Assembly: GCA_944474755.1 (NCBI GenBank)
Contig: OX104112.1
Location: 3,196,001 to 3,260,000 of the forward strand
Direction: 5' to 3'
DNA from: Limnoperna fortunei
Taxonomy: Eukaryota > Mollusca > Bivalvia > Mytilida > Modiolidae
DNA: 64,000 nucleotides
Shown: positions 12,831 to 25,030 of the stretch, one piece after another
How positions within the stretch are numbered: position 1 is the first letter of the stretch
Layout of the letters: each line of letters begins with the position of its first letter
Translations under genes and position numbers: made by a program
The notes under the pieces: generated by a model
What the model was told of the DNA's origin: nothing
Seen by the model: the letters and a program-made list of their open reading frames with translations, nothing else
Databases searched by the model: none

Positions 12831-15569
12831 TATACCTTAAAAAGCCCTTCAAATAAGGCTGCCCTGTGGGTCCCAAGGTTGTGGAAAAGAAAGACCCTCT
12901 TGTTGGCTAACATGTCACATTATGGACCATCAGGGTATCGTGATTGGAGAGTACGTTCCTTATACGACAAATACCATTTCAATCGAAAAAGCGTGTGTTA
13001 ATTAACACAACTGTTTGCCTTTTAAGTTTAAAATAGAAAATGCGCAGTAACGAAACATCAAAATTACTATATAGTAAATGCAATTGGTTAACCATATAAA
13101 GAAATATCTGTGAAACAGTTAGATAATTAAACATAAGGACAAAACAAGTGTTTTAGTGGTGTCTTTAACATCAAGCTTGATGGAGTAGATTGAATGCAAA
13201 TAGCCAACGAATTAAGCATTGTTGACAGACATAACATCATAACTGTAGCGTAATGTGAAATTAAAGGTCTGTGACAGTGTCTTTTCTTTCTTCTTCAGGA
13301 GTCCTTCTAGGAACTCTATAAGTACAAAAACAGGTCAGCTAATTAGAATGCCATAAGTCTGTTTAAAAACATGCCATCCAAGGAAATATAACAAATATGT
13401 TGTTTATTTGAAAATCTCACATTAGACAGTTTTTGTTTTCAGTAAATTTTTTATTTGATTTTGATATAGTGTCGTATAGTGTCGAATGTTGTTACGTTTG
13501 CGAAGAGATCCCGACCTCAAGATGCCTATCAGGTCTTTTGAATATTGTGAATATTCCCATTTCATATATGTCAGTCATTGAGTAGAAAGTGTCACTGTAT
13601 TTGTGAAGCCCCGTGTAAATTGCTGTACAAATAGTGGTCAGGAGTTCAAATAGTGGTTTGGTGGTACACTTAGACGATCCAGCTCTGAAACGCTGTTTGT
13701 ATGGATTTTTGTGAAGTTTGGATATCCAATAAATAAGGGCAGATCACAAAGTTCTCTATTGAATCCAGCAATAATCTAAAGTTGTAATTCCAGTTGATTG
13801 ATTTATTTTCAAATATTTTGGTCCTTTTGACAAAATATTGCGGAGTCTTTCATTGTCAACACTGTTAAGATCTCCAGTTATTACATGTCTTTAAGGACTA
13901 CTAATGAACGGGAAATTGTGGCAAAAGCAGTCAGGAGGTTTGGCTTTTGAGTCATTGATAAAAAATATCCTGCAATATACGTTGATAATTGAAGATTTTG
14001 GGTTCAATGGATGTAGCATAGGTATAAGATATAAGCGGAAGGTTTTTTTAAGTATGGTAGAATTTTGGAAATAACAAGATGCAAGATATTACCAAGATTT
14101 ATAGCATCTATGAAAAAGTAAAGAACACATTTTCTTATTAATATTTGTGTGTGTGAACCAGTTTAAACAATCTGTGATTATCAAATATAAAATAATAGCT
14201 ACTAATTTATACAGAGTAGACAAAGGGTCTGTAACAGATCACGTAAGACATTATTTATAAAGAGAGTGTAGTGTTTTAAGTTGAATAGAGTACAATTTAG
14301 TCCGAATATGTTGAAGTCCTAGTGGCTTGAACAAACTGAAGTAGACCATATATCGATACATTATGCAACGGAGGTGATGTATAGTGATGATGACCATGAC
14401 TGCGTTATGATTAATATTGAAAAGGCCTATAACATTCAAACAGCTGTAAGACTCGAAGGATTACCTAAAATATAGATTTTGTCATTGCACTTTTATGTTA
14501 ATGCGGTGCCTATTTTATGATCCAGAATTCTTCTTTTTGTTGACGTGGTGGTGTACTTAACTGCTGATTGTTAGAATGATGATATATTTTTTGAAGTATG
14601 CGGATCTTTATGGTGAAAATAGATTGGTCTTGCTGACTAAAATGCATATACTATACTGGACATTTGGTTGTATTAGTTCCTGAACGGTATCCACATATTT
14701 GTTTCTGTAGTCTCTTTTTTTTCCAGCACTCTTACGCGTAGACAATATTTTCATTTTTAGAATTAAGATCACTTCTAGCGTGATATAATGTCAGCCAAAG
14801 TTCTTGTAAATTTAGTATCTTATATCGGAATTTATGGCATGCCAAACCTCCCGCTTCCATAACTGTAGTATTTGAGTTGGTTTGTTGGTCAAAAGGGATA
14901 GGTAACATACAGCACTAGTCACTAGGGATTTATTATTTAGCCTTTGTAGCTGCTGTAGTTTTTTTCATTATAACTTGTATTCAATACAGGAACTAAAATG
15001 CACGTAATTGTTTTCCTAGAACGGTCTTTAATACTCTATCGTTAATACATTTAAACCTGGAGATTTATTTAATTTCATATCTGTATTTATTGATTCTGTA
15101 CAGTACATTCTTTAACAGATAACAAACCATCGCAGACCTGTTTAGTTTTAATATCAAATGTTGATTTTCAGATAAATTTTAAAAAATATAGCTGTTCAAC
15201 AGCGTACTATCAGAATTATTCGATGTACAAACTTTTAGTAATGCTCGTTTATGATTTCTTAAATTTGCTGTTGATCGAAACAACATCTTTGTTTTCATTT
15301 ACTTCTTAATGGTATGCGGGACAGTCATAACAAATGAAGTTCCCGTATATCTGTAAATTTGAATAATTCATAAAAATGCGCTGGGATGTAAAAACATAGT
15401 TATTCAACACAAACAATTGAATTTCTATCTGTTCGATAGATATGTATAATATGGATTAATTCGTACAGGAAAATAAATATTGATGAAAATTATTAAAACA
15501 TCTAATCGCGTGAAGATGTTTATTGTCTTATATCAATAAAATATATCTGTTATGGTAGACAACTTGAAA
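12831..15569. other. AT-rich non-coding stretch
   Basis: No convincing gene. A short plus-strand open stretch near 12885-13000 (MSHYGPSGYRDW) follows the LINE remnant, but I recognise no family in it. The rest has frequent stops in all frames and no clear tandem or inverted repeats. Confidence 0.45.
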
Positions 15570-16135
15570 GGCGTATTCCTTTCACAAATAACAAAACTAC
15601 AAGAGACTGCTCTTCGACTTGTATATAACAATTAAATTTGTTCATAAGAAAAACTACTAGAAAAGTATATATTTCCATCCTTAATAATTAGACACCTAAG
15701 AACAATAGCTATCGAAAACTTTAAAATTATTTTAAAACTAAAATCCGGTATTTTTACAAGATCTCATTGTTATTATAACAACTCCTATAAAAGCGGAAAC
15801 ACAAACACAACAGTGTTTTGATTTGGTGCTAAGCTTATGCATTTTTATTTTTTGTTCTTCTTAAATGCATGACCATGAATAACATTTTGTTTGTAATTTG
15901 CATTGCTCTCATGCTTATGCTTACTGTGCTTTTAGCTCTAACATTTAGCTGTAGCTTTATGTATTAGTTTGTATGTGCATGTCTTAGATAAGATAATAAT
16001 AATTTTTGTTATAAAATGATTTTTATGTCTTAAGATGTGACTCGATGTGATGTGTATTTTTCTATTGTTTAGTGGGTAAAAGCTGATGAGATCTTATGTT
16101 TATTGTTATGTATGCATCCCGACATTAAATAAATA
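15570..16135 (+). pseudogene. LINE 3' end remnant
   Basis: Broken plus-strand frames read ITKLQETALRLVYNN and then IIRHLRTIAIENFKIILKLK. This matches the order LQ..ALRLVYN ... RHLRTIAIEVFKI seen after the RT domain in CR1/Jockey-like elements. It is followed by an AT-rich 3' UTR-like region ending GACATTAAATAAATAATAC at ~16135, which could be the element's 3' terminus. Frame changes and stops show it is dead. It may or may not belong with the RT fragment 2.7 kb upstream. Confidence 0.65.
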
Positions 16136-17211
16136 ATACTTACTTTACTATAATATTAGGCAAGATTAAAAATGCTTTCGGTTTTTTAAATTTTTTGTTT
16201 ATGTTTTGGTTATTGTATAATTCTGGAAGGTAACAATCAGTTAGTGAATTAATCTCTACATTTAAACTTATTCCAAGTTTAAACATTTTTAATAAAAAGC
16301 GATTACAATTTTATCATAAATTAAAAATTTTCTACATGCTCGCACTGATATGAAGTCAGCATAATAAATTTACTAACACAACTTGTCAACAGTTTCAAGT
16401 GGTGGTACTAATATCTTTATATCGGTACAAAACAGACGGAAGTCATCTCTCGGGTTATCTAAATACACATTTCCGCTACGATAATGACATATTTGGTGGA
16501 CATTGGATAGTTTTCTTAATTTTTGTCCTATACAAGTTTACCACCAAATGTGTTTTTACATACAAGCTTCACTTAAACACACTTGAAAAGATTAAAATTC
16601 ACAGATACATGCCCCACCTATTTCCACAGACATGTATCGCCGTTTTTCCACATTGTTCATTTTGCCGCATGCTTAATATAAAATTCTGCTTTCGGCACTG
16701 ACAACAGTTTTGAGACATACACATTATATAATTTATCTGAATATTACTGTCAATTCTAAAATTCTTGGCAAAAAAGTTCAATAATTGACTGCTTAATTTT
16801 ATTGGTGTGGATAATGGCATCCATTTGATGATTAAATCTGAACAATTACACATGAAAATTATATGCTGTATTCAGTGATTAATGAATCCTCAGTATAATA
16901 CTGAGATGTACTGATGATTTTACTACATAATGTCAAATATCTTAAATATCTTAACCTGCAATAAATACTTCTAGCTAATTTTTGTAATCATCAAACAAAC
17001 AGCGCATATGAGTCACTAGAACGGGCGTAGGAAAGGAGGATGGGGTGTGGGGTTAAATGTTGATTAGTTCCTATTAAAACGACCAAATAAGAAACTTACC
17101 ATATAAACTGTGCATGAACACCTAAGTCAATTAAACGACCGCGGATGGCGGGGGAAGGGGGAGTCCTCAGTGCCTGTATACAAAGGAGAGGTACTGTTTC
17201 TAGTACACGAT
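16136..17211. other. AT-rich non-coding stretch
   Basis: Nothing recognisable. Frames at 16399-16701 (+) and 16599-16853 (-) overlap on opposite strands and lack family motifs. A purine-rich G tract occurs near 17030-17060 and again near 17150. Confidence 0.45.
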
Positions 17212-17225
17212 CATCGACTCATGAT

Positions 17226-17736
17226 TGATTGATTGATTAATGGCGTTTAACGCCCGAGCAGCAATATTTCAGCTATATTCAGGCGATGAACATGAAATGG
17301 ATGATAAAAGGAACATGAAATTACGATGAATGAAAATGGGATGGGACACAAGGAAAAATAGGGGTAACGGATTTTAGATTGCCACTGGCAAATGGGAGGA
17401 TGGATAGGGTCGGGCAATTTAGCCTCCTGTAGCGGGATCGAAAACCCTACTCATAGCGAATAATACAGCAGCGTTCTTTAACGTGCGAGGAACGTGGCAT
17501 TTTTCCCAACACGGTGCACTAATATGGTTTGCGGTCAGGTTTTCCGTATTATGGCCTGACAACCCCAGCTTGCCAGGGGTACCCCATTCAACCACCTGGG
17601 GCACAAATCCCAGTCGGTCTTTAGTCAAACCGACCTGACACGCCGGTCAGGGTACTGGGCGCTATTTAGTCGCCTTTTACGACAAGCTAACGCGACTGCG
17701 GTCTATTCTTTTAGCAACCCGGATCCCGCACGGGGC
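17226..17736 (-). mobile_element. ~511-bp SINE-like retroelement, family 2, with 14-bp TSD
   Basis: It is flanked by perfect 14-bp direct repeats CATCGACTCATGAT (17212-17225 and 17737-17750). On the minus strand it starts GGCCCCGTGCGGGATCCGGG, contains CTTGTCGTAAAAGGCGACTA, and ends GCTGAAATATTGCTGCTCGG, GCGTTAAACGCC and an (ATCA)n tail. That 3' module is recognisably the one used by the tRNA-headed SINE family in this window, although head and body differ. It is more GC-rich than its surroundings. The minus-strand frame 17419-17628 inside it is spurious. Confidence 0.88.
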
Positions 17737-17750
17737 CATCGACTCATGAT

Positions 17751-19250
17751 AAAAAGTGTCTATTAAAGTAACTTATCAAATGCTTAACACATAATTTGGG
17801 TACTAAGGTCCAGGTCGATTGAAAGAAAGCGTTTTCGGCACCTGTACGAAACTGAGAGGTACTGATGACAGTATCAGATTATATCAAATATCATTGACCC
17901 ATTATAAATAATTGAAACTTCATTATTAATAATACTTAATATAAATAAGATAAATATATGCTTTGTGACCAGTAGATTACCTTTAAGTGTTAAAATTCCC
18001 CCTTTTGCTTGCATAGTTTAAAGCGTTTGCTACACTTTACCTAATATATACGTATTATACATTTCAAAAGACAGTCGCTGATGATTTGATTTGTTATCCA
18101 AGGAACTCTAAAACTGAAAAGATAGCAGGATATTTCTGTGGCAAATACTATGACAGGTAACATTAGCTGTATGATAGGTAAATATTTCCTTACTTGACGC
18201 CTATAATAAAGTAATGTATTTGTAACGTAATTGTATAAATATAGTTAAGTTACCACATTTCTATTTTATATTGAATTTGCCAGTTCAGTTATTTAATAAG
18301 TGCTATGTATATTACAGAAAGTAAAAAAGCTAAACTGGTGTTTATATTATTCCGTCATTGTTTTGGTTTGTGTTATTAGAGTTTTATGACACTGTCAATA
18401 TCATTCTAGTTATATTATAGCGTTTTACATATTACGTTTTATATATTATGTTTTATTTAAGAGAAAAGTGAATTTTGTTCTATGAATAAAGGTAATTGAA
18501 CAGAAACAATTGAAATACAGTTTTATAAAAAAGACAAAATTTCCAATATGTCAATGCTAGGTATTACTTATATATTTATTGTTTTGGGTTTTTTTCTTTT
18601 GCAGCGCCACTAATAAATGATAAATATGTACGAAATATTTGTTATCACGACTGCAAGGCACCATTAAATAATGATTTTTTTAAAAATTACCATTGCGGCT
18701 GATTTCGAAAATGACAAACTGTTTTATAATATCTATGACACATACTGAACTTAACAGTTATTTACCAATTGAGTGATTATCTATGTTAATATTGCACTCA
18801 GCAATTATTATTTATTTTATTTTGAACTTTTTTCCAAAAACAATTTTCGGAGAAAATTGTATTTCGTCTGACCTTTTCACTTTTTAATTAAGTGTCTTTA
18901 GTCCTTGAGCCTAACTGACACATTTTTTTTTATTTCATCAGCAGCAACATATTTATACATATATGATATAAAGTATCTTACATTAGTATAAGTAAATTAT
19001 TAAGAATTGAGAGATTTCCTAAGGTACTAATGTCAAATGATGTTTCTGTTTATGTTTTCAAATTATTGGAGAAGGTCAAGGACGTGTACCAAGTAATATT
19101 TTGTCGTCATAGCTCTCCGTGTAATTTGGAATTTTAGGCTTTTGGCATGAATTGCTAAACTATTTGTGTTTTATTGTTCCTATTTGACTCAACAATGAAC
19201 TGAACTACGAGCATTTATTACCAACATCTACTTAATTAGACTAATTTTTA
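17751..19250. other. AT-rich non-coding stretch
   Basis: Frequent stops, poly-T runs and no repeat structure that I can see. No coding signal. Confidence 0.5.
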
Positions 19251-20085
19251 AACTTATAAAATTAAGTGAACATTCAGAGGTCAAAACGAATGGAACCAAA
19301 ATGACTGCCTCCTTGTCGGCACAACAACATGATAGCCTTCAATCCCTTTCATAGCCCAACCCTAACACTACAATACCATCATTAAGAAGTTCTAAATGAT
19401 CCACTCCAGATAACACGGATACGTTACCAGCGACACAAAAATAAACTGAAGACACATTCGACGCAGAAACTCGATTGACGATCTGCGTGAAATAGTTTCG
19501 TCTAAAAGACCTCGACACGAAAAATCCTTGCTGATAAAATACTGGCAGCACTGACTAGTCCAGAGGTTCTGAATACCTTCATACCAGTGCTTGCTCTCAG
19601 CAACCATTGAAAACGAGATACGAAAGAGTTACTCAAGAAATAAAGCCCCTTTAAGATAGAATTAATAATCAAGCATAAATCATAGAATCCCATAAACAAA
19701 AAATTTTTACACTATCAATTGATATTTCAAGCTTTCAGAGGTCATCTGCAGATCACACTACTACGGTGAAAGAGCACGAAAAGGAAATTGAGTACTTGCA
19801 CAGTAAAATTTCTAAACTTGAAGTTCGCTTCGAAAACCAGGAGCAATACTCGGGGAGACCAGTCTTCGTTTCCACAATGTCACTGTTCCTACAGATGAGC
19901 GTGGTAAAGTTATTCATCCAGTGGATACGGACCAGCTTGTGTTAAAAGTAATTAAAAATAAGCTTAAACTAGAAAACACGTTACATCGTTACATCGACCG
20001 TTTAAGAACATCCGCGTTTGATGCAGGTGACCATCTTGCATCGCAACCAGACCCCAGTGATCAAATGACATTATAAACTAATTAA
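19250..20085 (+). pseudogene. LINE ORF1 remnant
   Basis: Fragments in shifting frames resemble the ORF1 nucleic-acid chaperone of non-LTR elements. They include ADKILAALTSPEVLNTFIPV near 19530-19590 and a coiled-coil-like HSKISKLEVRFENQEQYS near 19800-19850. After a one-base frame change comes TSLRFHNVTVPTDERGK, which matches the start of the RNA-recognition-like domain that follows EQYSRR-type sequence in this family. The first part begins near an ATG at 19301. Minus-strand frames over 19339-19699 are shadows. The matching ORF2 remnant starts ~1.3 kb downstream, so these are probably one element of about 4.6 kb. Confidence 0.7.
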
Positions 20086-21317
20086 CTAATTATACTTTTT
20101 CCCTGGAACGTTATAATTGATCTCATATTTTGTTCATTTTTTTTCATGTAAAGCGAGTTGCATCAAAATCTAATATCGTCAAATCACCTTAGTTTATTTT
20201 TCTATAGACACATATTACCTTTTATTATACTGTATGCTAATAGTCCTTATACATGTTAATTGGTGGGCTTGAAAGTTTACTTGTTATCTTTCTAAATTAA
20301 AATGATCGTTACTGAATAATAGGGCTGGCAATGTCTGACGATGTCATTTCTGTTTTTTTACATTTATAAATTTTAACATTGCAGATCCCAATATAATATA
20401 ATTTCTCTCAAGAGTCAAAAGTTGAAATTACTTTGAGTCCAAAGCTCACGGAAAAAGTTATTTCCTATTAAGTTACAAAAATGTTTTAAACAAGATACGA
20501 CCAAATTCTAATTTGTACGCATACATTAATACTTTTTACTGTTTTTATGCATGCCTTTTTTGTTTCAACATTATTGTATATCGGTGAAGGCAGACAACTA
20601 CGAATCAAATGAAATAAATTACAAATTTGCAGAAATGTGTCCTTCTAGACTTTGTATAGCTAGTATTATGCTTTTCAAATATTATATATTTGTTTAAAAT
20701 TATTATATATATATATATATATCACTTTACATTGTAAAAAAACGTTGTAAGTTATTTTAATATTGATTGCTGCTTGGCTTGACAAACTGCCTCACATGCT
20801 CTGAACCTCTTATGTTACAGTTGATACTATCAATCCATACAATTTCGTAAAATGGAACTGCCAATTGCTTCTTAGAATTAATTTACTATTTAAATGCATG
20901 TTAAAAATGATGCTGGTTTTGAATATGACACTAGAATTGATTGTCGAAAGTTCTTTCTTGATCTTTGGCTATCCGCCAAAAAATTTCAACGAAGAACAAA
21001 ACAAACAAATAAATAACTAACTAATATTCCCAATGGTTTCGCACTTTCCAGATTAAGACAAGCCTTAAAATGTCTTTGTTTTTTATTTTTTTCTTATTTT
21101 TTCTGTACATAATTTTTTTCTCCCTTACATTCAAAGTGGTGAAGATGTTTCCATTGACTGAATCAATCTATATTTCACTGACATCTGGCTTCCGGATATT
21201 CAAATGTTTGCTGTTAATATCTATAATGAATACATATAGCGATCTACAGACAAACCGGGCGGCATCGGTCAGTTTAACACTGTAAGAATTAAGCAAAGAG
21301 GATGTCTTAATGAAAAA
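20086..21317. other. AT-rich stretch between LINE ORF1 and ORF2 remnants
   Basis: Contains a (TA)n run at ~20700-20722 and AT-rich sequence. The frame 21070-21285 is hydrophobic only because of poly-T. It may be a worn ORF1 3' part plus a later insertion; I cannot define an inserted element. Confidence 0.4.
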
Positions 21318-22221
21318 ATGACATTTTCTTTTTTTGATTGTTTAATGACAAACTTTACAATGTACCTTTCTTGTCTTGGCGTTAACCGTCCTGCAGTCAA
21401 CGGCTCCGAAATAGACATTGTTTTTCCGATGTTTGTACTTCACTTTATTCTTCTACTTGGACATGTAGAGCAACACCGTGCCCCACTGCACCGTATATCC
21501 ATATGTAATCTAAATATACGCAGCATATGTCAGATGCTTGACTTTATTTACAACCTTTTTGATGAATATGACGTGTTAGTTGTTACAGAAACATATCTAT
21601 GTCCATCTATCTCTAATGCCATTTTAATTTATATTTTTTCAAATAATATAATCCTTAAAGATCGGAACAGCCATGGTGGTGGTCTTCTTATTTACTGCAA
21701 AGACTATATTTTTATAAATCGTATTAAGGAGCTTGAGAATTGCGCGAACGAAAGACTTTGGGTAGAAATTCGTGCGAAAGGTCAAAAGTTTCTTTTATGT
21801 GCTGCCTACAAACCTCTGTCAACAGATTCAGATTATTTTATACACGATAAAATCATGCTTTAGGATTAAGCCATCAATTACGTGGCAATCTCGTAGTCAC
21901 CAGCAATCTTAACTATACCGATTTACTGAACATAAACAACTTTTAGATACCATGAATATTTTGAACCTACGAAATATAATTACAAAACCGACCCGAGTCA
22001 CTGATAAAAGTAGTACCTTTCTTGACTCAATAATAATTAGCGACTCTTTGACTTTGACGTACACTTATTCTGATGCTTTTGAAATCCCACTACACATATT
22101 TAATCATCGCGCCTGTATCTCGTTCATAGATTGTCCTGAAAAAAATACCGGTACTTTTAAGCGCGAAGTCTGTATCTATGATAGACTAGATAAAGAACAA
22201 TTTGAAAGTGAGCTTAATTAA
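21318..22221 (+). pseudogene. LINE ORF2 endonuclease domain remnant
   Basis: The frame 21318-21863 contains the order expected of an exonuclease-endonuclease-phosphatase (APE-type) domain. From ~residue 55 it reads ISICNLNIRS, then YDVLVVTETYL with the catalytic-site Glu, then HGGGLLIYCKD, then LWVEIR and FLLCAAYKP. After a break of ~90 bp, the frame 21952-22221 continues LRNIITKPTRVT and SSTFLDSIIISD. Where the family ends in a conserved S-D-H motif this copy reads FNH, so the Asp is lost. The domain would nick target DNA for target-primed reverse transcription; this copy is broken. Confidence 0.82.
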
Positions 22222-22539
22222 ACAACTGGTTATATTTATATCCTGTAGATACAGACGTTGATGATATCTGTAAAATATTTTCTGATCACTTTTCTAAATT
22301 GCGAGAGATTGCATAACAACCAAATTTGTTACGGTGCGTAAACATGATAAACACTGGTTTACAAACGAACTATGAAGAGAATTGCGGACACGGGAGCATT
22401 TTAGAAAAAGTTTTAAAATGATTGGGACATTGCTATGTTTAAACAGCAGAGAAACAAGGTCAATTATCTGAAGAAAATTGCAAGCAAAAATGTTTGAACA
22501 CAATTTGGATAATATTATTCTTGAAAATGCGTTTACTCT

Positions 22540-23895
22540 ACCGATATCCCTTATTAGCTGTTTTTGGTAAGGTCATGAAAAGAATCATACATACACATGT
22601 TTATAATCATCAATTACTTTGATATATGAATATTAATCAGTTTTTTTACCCAAATATTCTACTGTTCGTCAGTTACTTGGAATGTACAACTGTATATGAA
22701 TTCTATTGAATCTAGAGAAATTAACTGCTTTGCATTTTGCGATTTTTCAAGGCATTCGATACCGTATGGCGTGATGGGCTTTTCTATGTATTAGATACAA
22801 TTTGCTACGTTGGTTTAAAAGCTATCTTGAATAAAAGAAAAAAAAGTTGTCATTAATACTGCACCGTCATCCTTATGTGGTATATCTGCGGGTGTACAAC
22901 AAGGATCTCTATTAGGGCCCTTGCTATTTATCACTTATAGTAGTGATATTGCGGAAAAAAAACCTCATTATGCAGGTTATTTTCTGACTACATTTCTTTG
23001 GCACATGTCATTTAATCCTGATAAATCCTAAATCGTGGCTTTTTTCAAGTGCTAAAATCCCTTGCAGTACATTTACATCGAATGGCGTCACAATTCCGAT
23101 TGTCAAATGTGATAAACAGTTAGGGGTTACATTTAGTAATGATGCTAAATTGATTACGCATATTGATACCAGTATAATAAATGTTAAGAAACATTTAAAT
23201 GTTCTACGAAAACTTAAATATCAACTGAATCGAAACAATTTAGAAAAACTCTTCCTTATTTATAAGACCGTTATTTGAATATGCGTCTGAGGCCTAGGAT
23301 AATTGTGATGTTGGCAATGTTTCTAAACTGGAACAACTCCAGTCAGAAGCAGCTACAATTGTAACAAGATTGCCTATATTTACCAAATTAGAAACATTAT
23401 ATACCAAAGTTGGTTGGAAATCTCTGGCGGAGAAAGAAAAGAAGATTACAAATGTTTTATACAATACAAAACCATGATGCCCCTCAATTCATAAGAAGAC
23501 TAGTTCCTTAAAGTTCAAAGTTTAAGTCATTATCCATTGCGAAATGGTAATGGCATAATATTACCATACTGTAGATTTTCCCTCACTAATCAATCATTCA
23601 TTCCCGATAAGATTAGGCAATGAATAGAATTTATCCAAATATAAGAAATGTTAACTCTATTTGGGCCTTCAAAATGCTTTAAGGAGAGATACTGTTTTGC
23701 GGGAAGTTCCAAGACAATATGCATATGGTCCTCGAAATAATATTAACACAACTACGATGCCAAGCATTCTTTCTTAATTACAATTTATGTAGATCAAACA
23801 TTACTTCAAATCTATCGTGTTTATGCCGTTCTCGTATTCCTATTTTTGAAATTATGAATACCTAACAAAGATTATGTTTCTGCGTCCTGTTGATG
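22540..23895 (+). pseudogene. LINE ORF2 reverse transcriptase and C-terminal remnant
   Basis: Pieces in three frames follow RT order. FGKVMKRI is near 22565. FCDFSKAFDTVWRDG, with the first catalytic Asp, is near 22740. LRWFKSYLN follows, then ISAGVQQGSLLGPLLF near 22890. The block that should carry the YADD catalytic box is deleted just after this (~22960-23000), where the sequence jumps to MSFNPDKS. Downstream are LGVTFSND, then after a frame change FEYASEAWDNCDVGN and KLEQLQSEAATIVTRLP, typical of CR1/Jockey-like C-termini. Fragments resembling that C-terminus (YAYGPRN; FLNYNLCRSNITSN, CLCRS) continue to ~23890. The element is clearly dead. Confidence 0.82.
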
Positions 23896-24403
23896 TGCGT
23901 GTTTGATTTGAATGCTAGTCGGAATAGTATGGCATTATTAAATGTGTACTATGTACAACAATAGGGAGTTTCGGCACGCCGCTGAGTTTTTTTGCGGAAG
24001 GTCATTTGCCTATGCTTACAATATGAAGGTATTTCTATATTACAATCATCAGGTAATGTGTGAACAATATAAGATATTTGTTGACAGAGAAATTTGATAA
24101 TGACTTACCATTTCAAAGAAGCAAATCTACTCAAATACTAAATTATAAGTCACATAATGAGAAATTGTTTTAAAATTGAGCTTTAATGCACCATTGGCGC
24201 AATCAAAGTGATGTCTATTATGTCTGATAGCGAACTTAAATACAAAAACAAATGCAGTTACTATTTCGTTAGCTGAAATAAATGTATTATTACGAGGAAT
24301 GACAGCCATGCATATTCTGCTGTTTCCTTTGATTATTGTAAAATGACATATATACCACCGTAAATATTCATGAGAAATACAAATAACATGTTACTCTGAA
24401 CAG
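23896..24403. other. AT-rich non-coding stretch
   Basis: No coding signal and no repeat recognised. It ends at the AG (24402-24403) that precedes the VMO-I-like exon. Confidence 0.4.
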
Positions 24404-24600
24404 ATTGAATGCAAGCAAGAAGATGGGGATGACACTTCATTGAATGGGATTCAACTCTATTGTGGCACGCCTACTGCTACAACAAGTAACATGATCACTT
24501 CAGGTCAGGGGCCTTGGGGTGATTGGAAACAGACCACAAGATGTTCAAGAACTGGAGACTTCCTAGTTGAAGCTATTTTTCTTGACTCAATTTCAATATT
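24404..24600 (+). pseudogene. Orphan exon of a VMO-I (vitelline membrane outer layer 1) domain
   Basis: After an AG at 24402-24403 the open frame reads IECKQEDGDDTSLNGIQLYC, then an ITSGQGPWGDWKQTTRC segment, then TGDFLVEAIF. This follows the VMO-I repeat: DDT-x-NGI-x-L-x-C, I-x-SG-x-G-x-WG-x-W, then C and a G-x-FL. VMO-I proteins are secreted beta-prism proteins of egg envelopes and mucus. Only about one third of the domain (one of its three Greek-key repeats) is visible. No clear GT donor is seen after LVEA, and the frame drifts into hydrophobic sequence before a stop at ~24646. No partner exon with the other repeats was found nearby on either strand. It is likely a relic or an isolated exon. 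Confidence 0.6.
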
Positions 24601-24864
24601 TGATTCAGGCTTCCTATTATTTGAATTTTTAATATCAGTTGTCTAAAATAAGAAATATTGGTTTTCTTTAGGTTTACATACGAAAATAACTTTCCATCTT
24701 CATTATAGGATTGAACACCGTTTTCAGTGGATATATCGGTATATCAACAAGACCAAATAACTCACTCACACTGCTTACTCGTCAAGGTTGTGTTCAGGTT
24801 AATAATTTCTGTTATTGTGTGTTTGGTTTTTTGCGTTGTGTGTCTTTGTCTATATCCGGGATTT

Positions 24865-25030
24865 TAACAGATGTTACTAGTTCGAGTCACATTGCAGGTA
24901 GGTATGCTCGACTTTAATCTTAATTTACAACAATTCCCAGTTTTCATGTCGTGTCGGGAGTTTCTTCTAGGTACTCTGAATTCCTTCCCATAAAAACTGG
25001 ACGTTATGTTATAGCCGAAATACGAAAGTT
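24865..25030 (+). mobile_element. SINE family 1, 5'-truncated and diverged
   Basis: Begins near the B box (GTTCGAGTCACATTGCAGG) and then follows the family order: CTCGACTTTAATCTTAATTT, CCAGTTTTCATGTCGTGTCG, AGGTACTCTGAATTCCTTCC, CATAAAAACTGGACG. Strongly diverged, with the 3' tail worn away. Confidence 0.75.

Noticed and set aside
21070..21285. Hydrophobic small membrane protein
   Set aside because: The hydrophobic run is coded by poly-T-rich DNA between LINE remnants; no supporting context.
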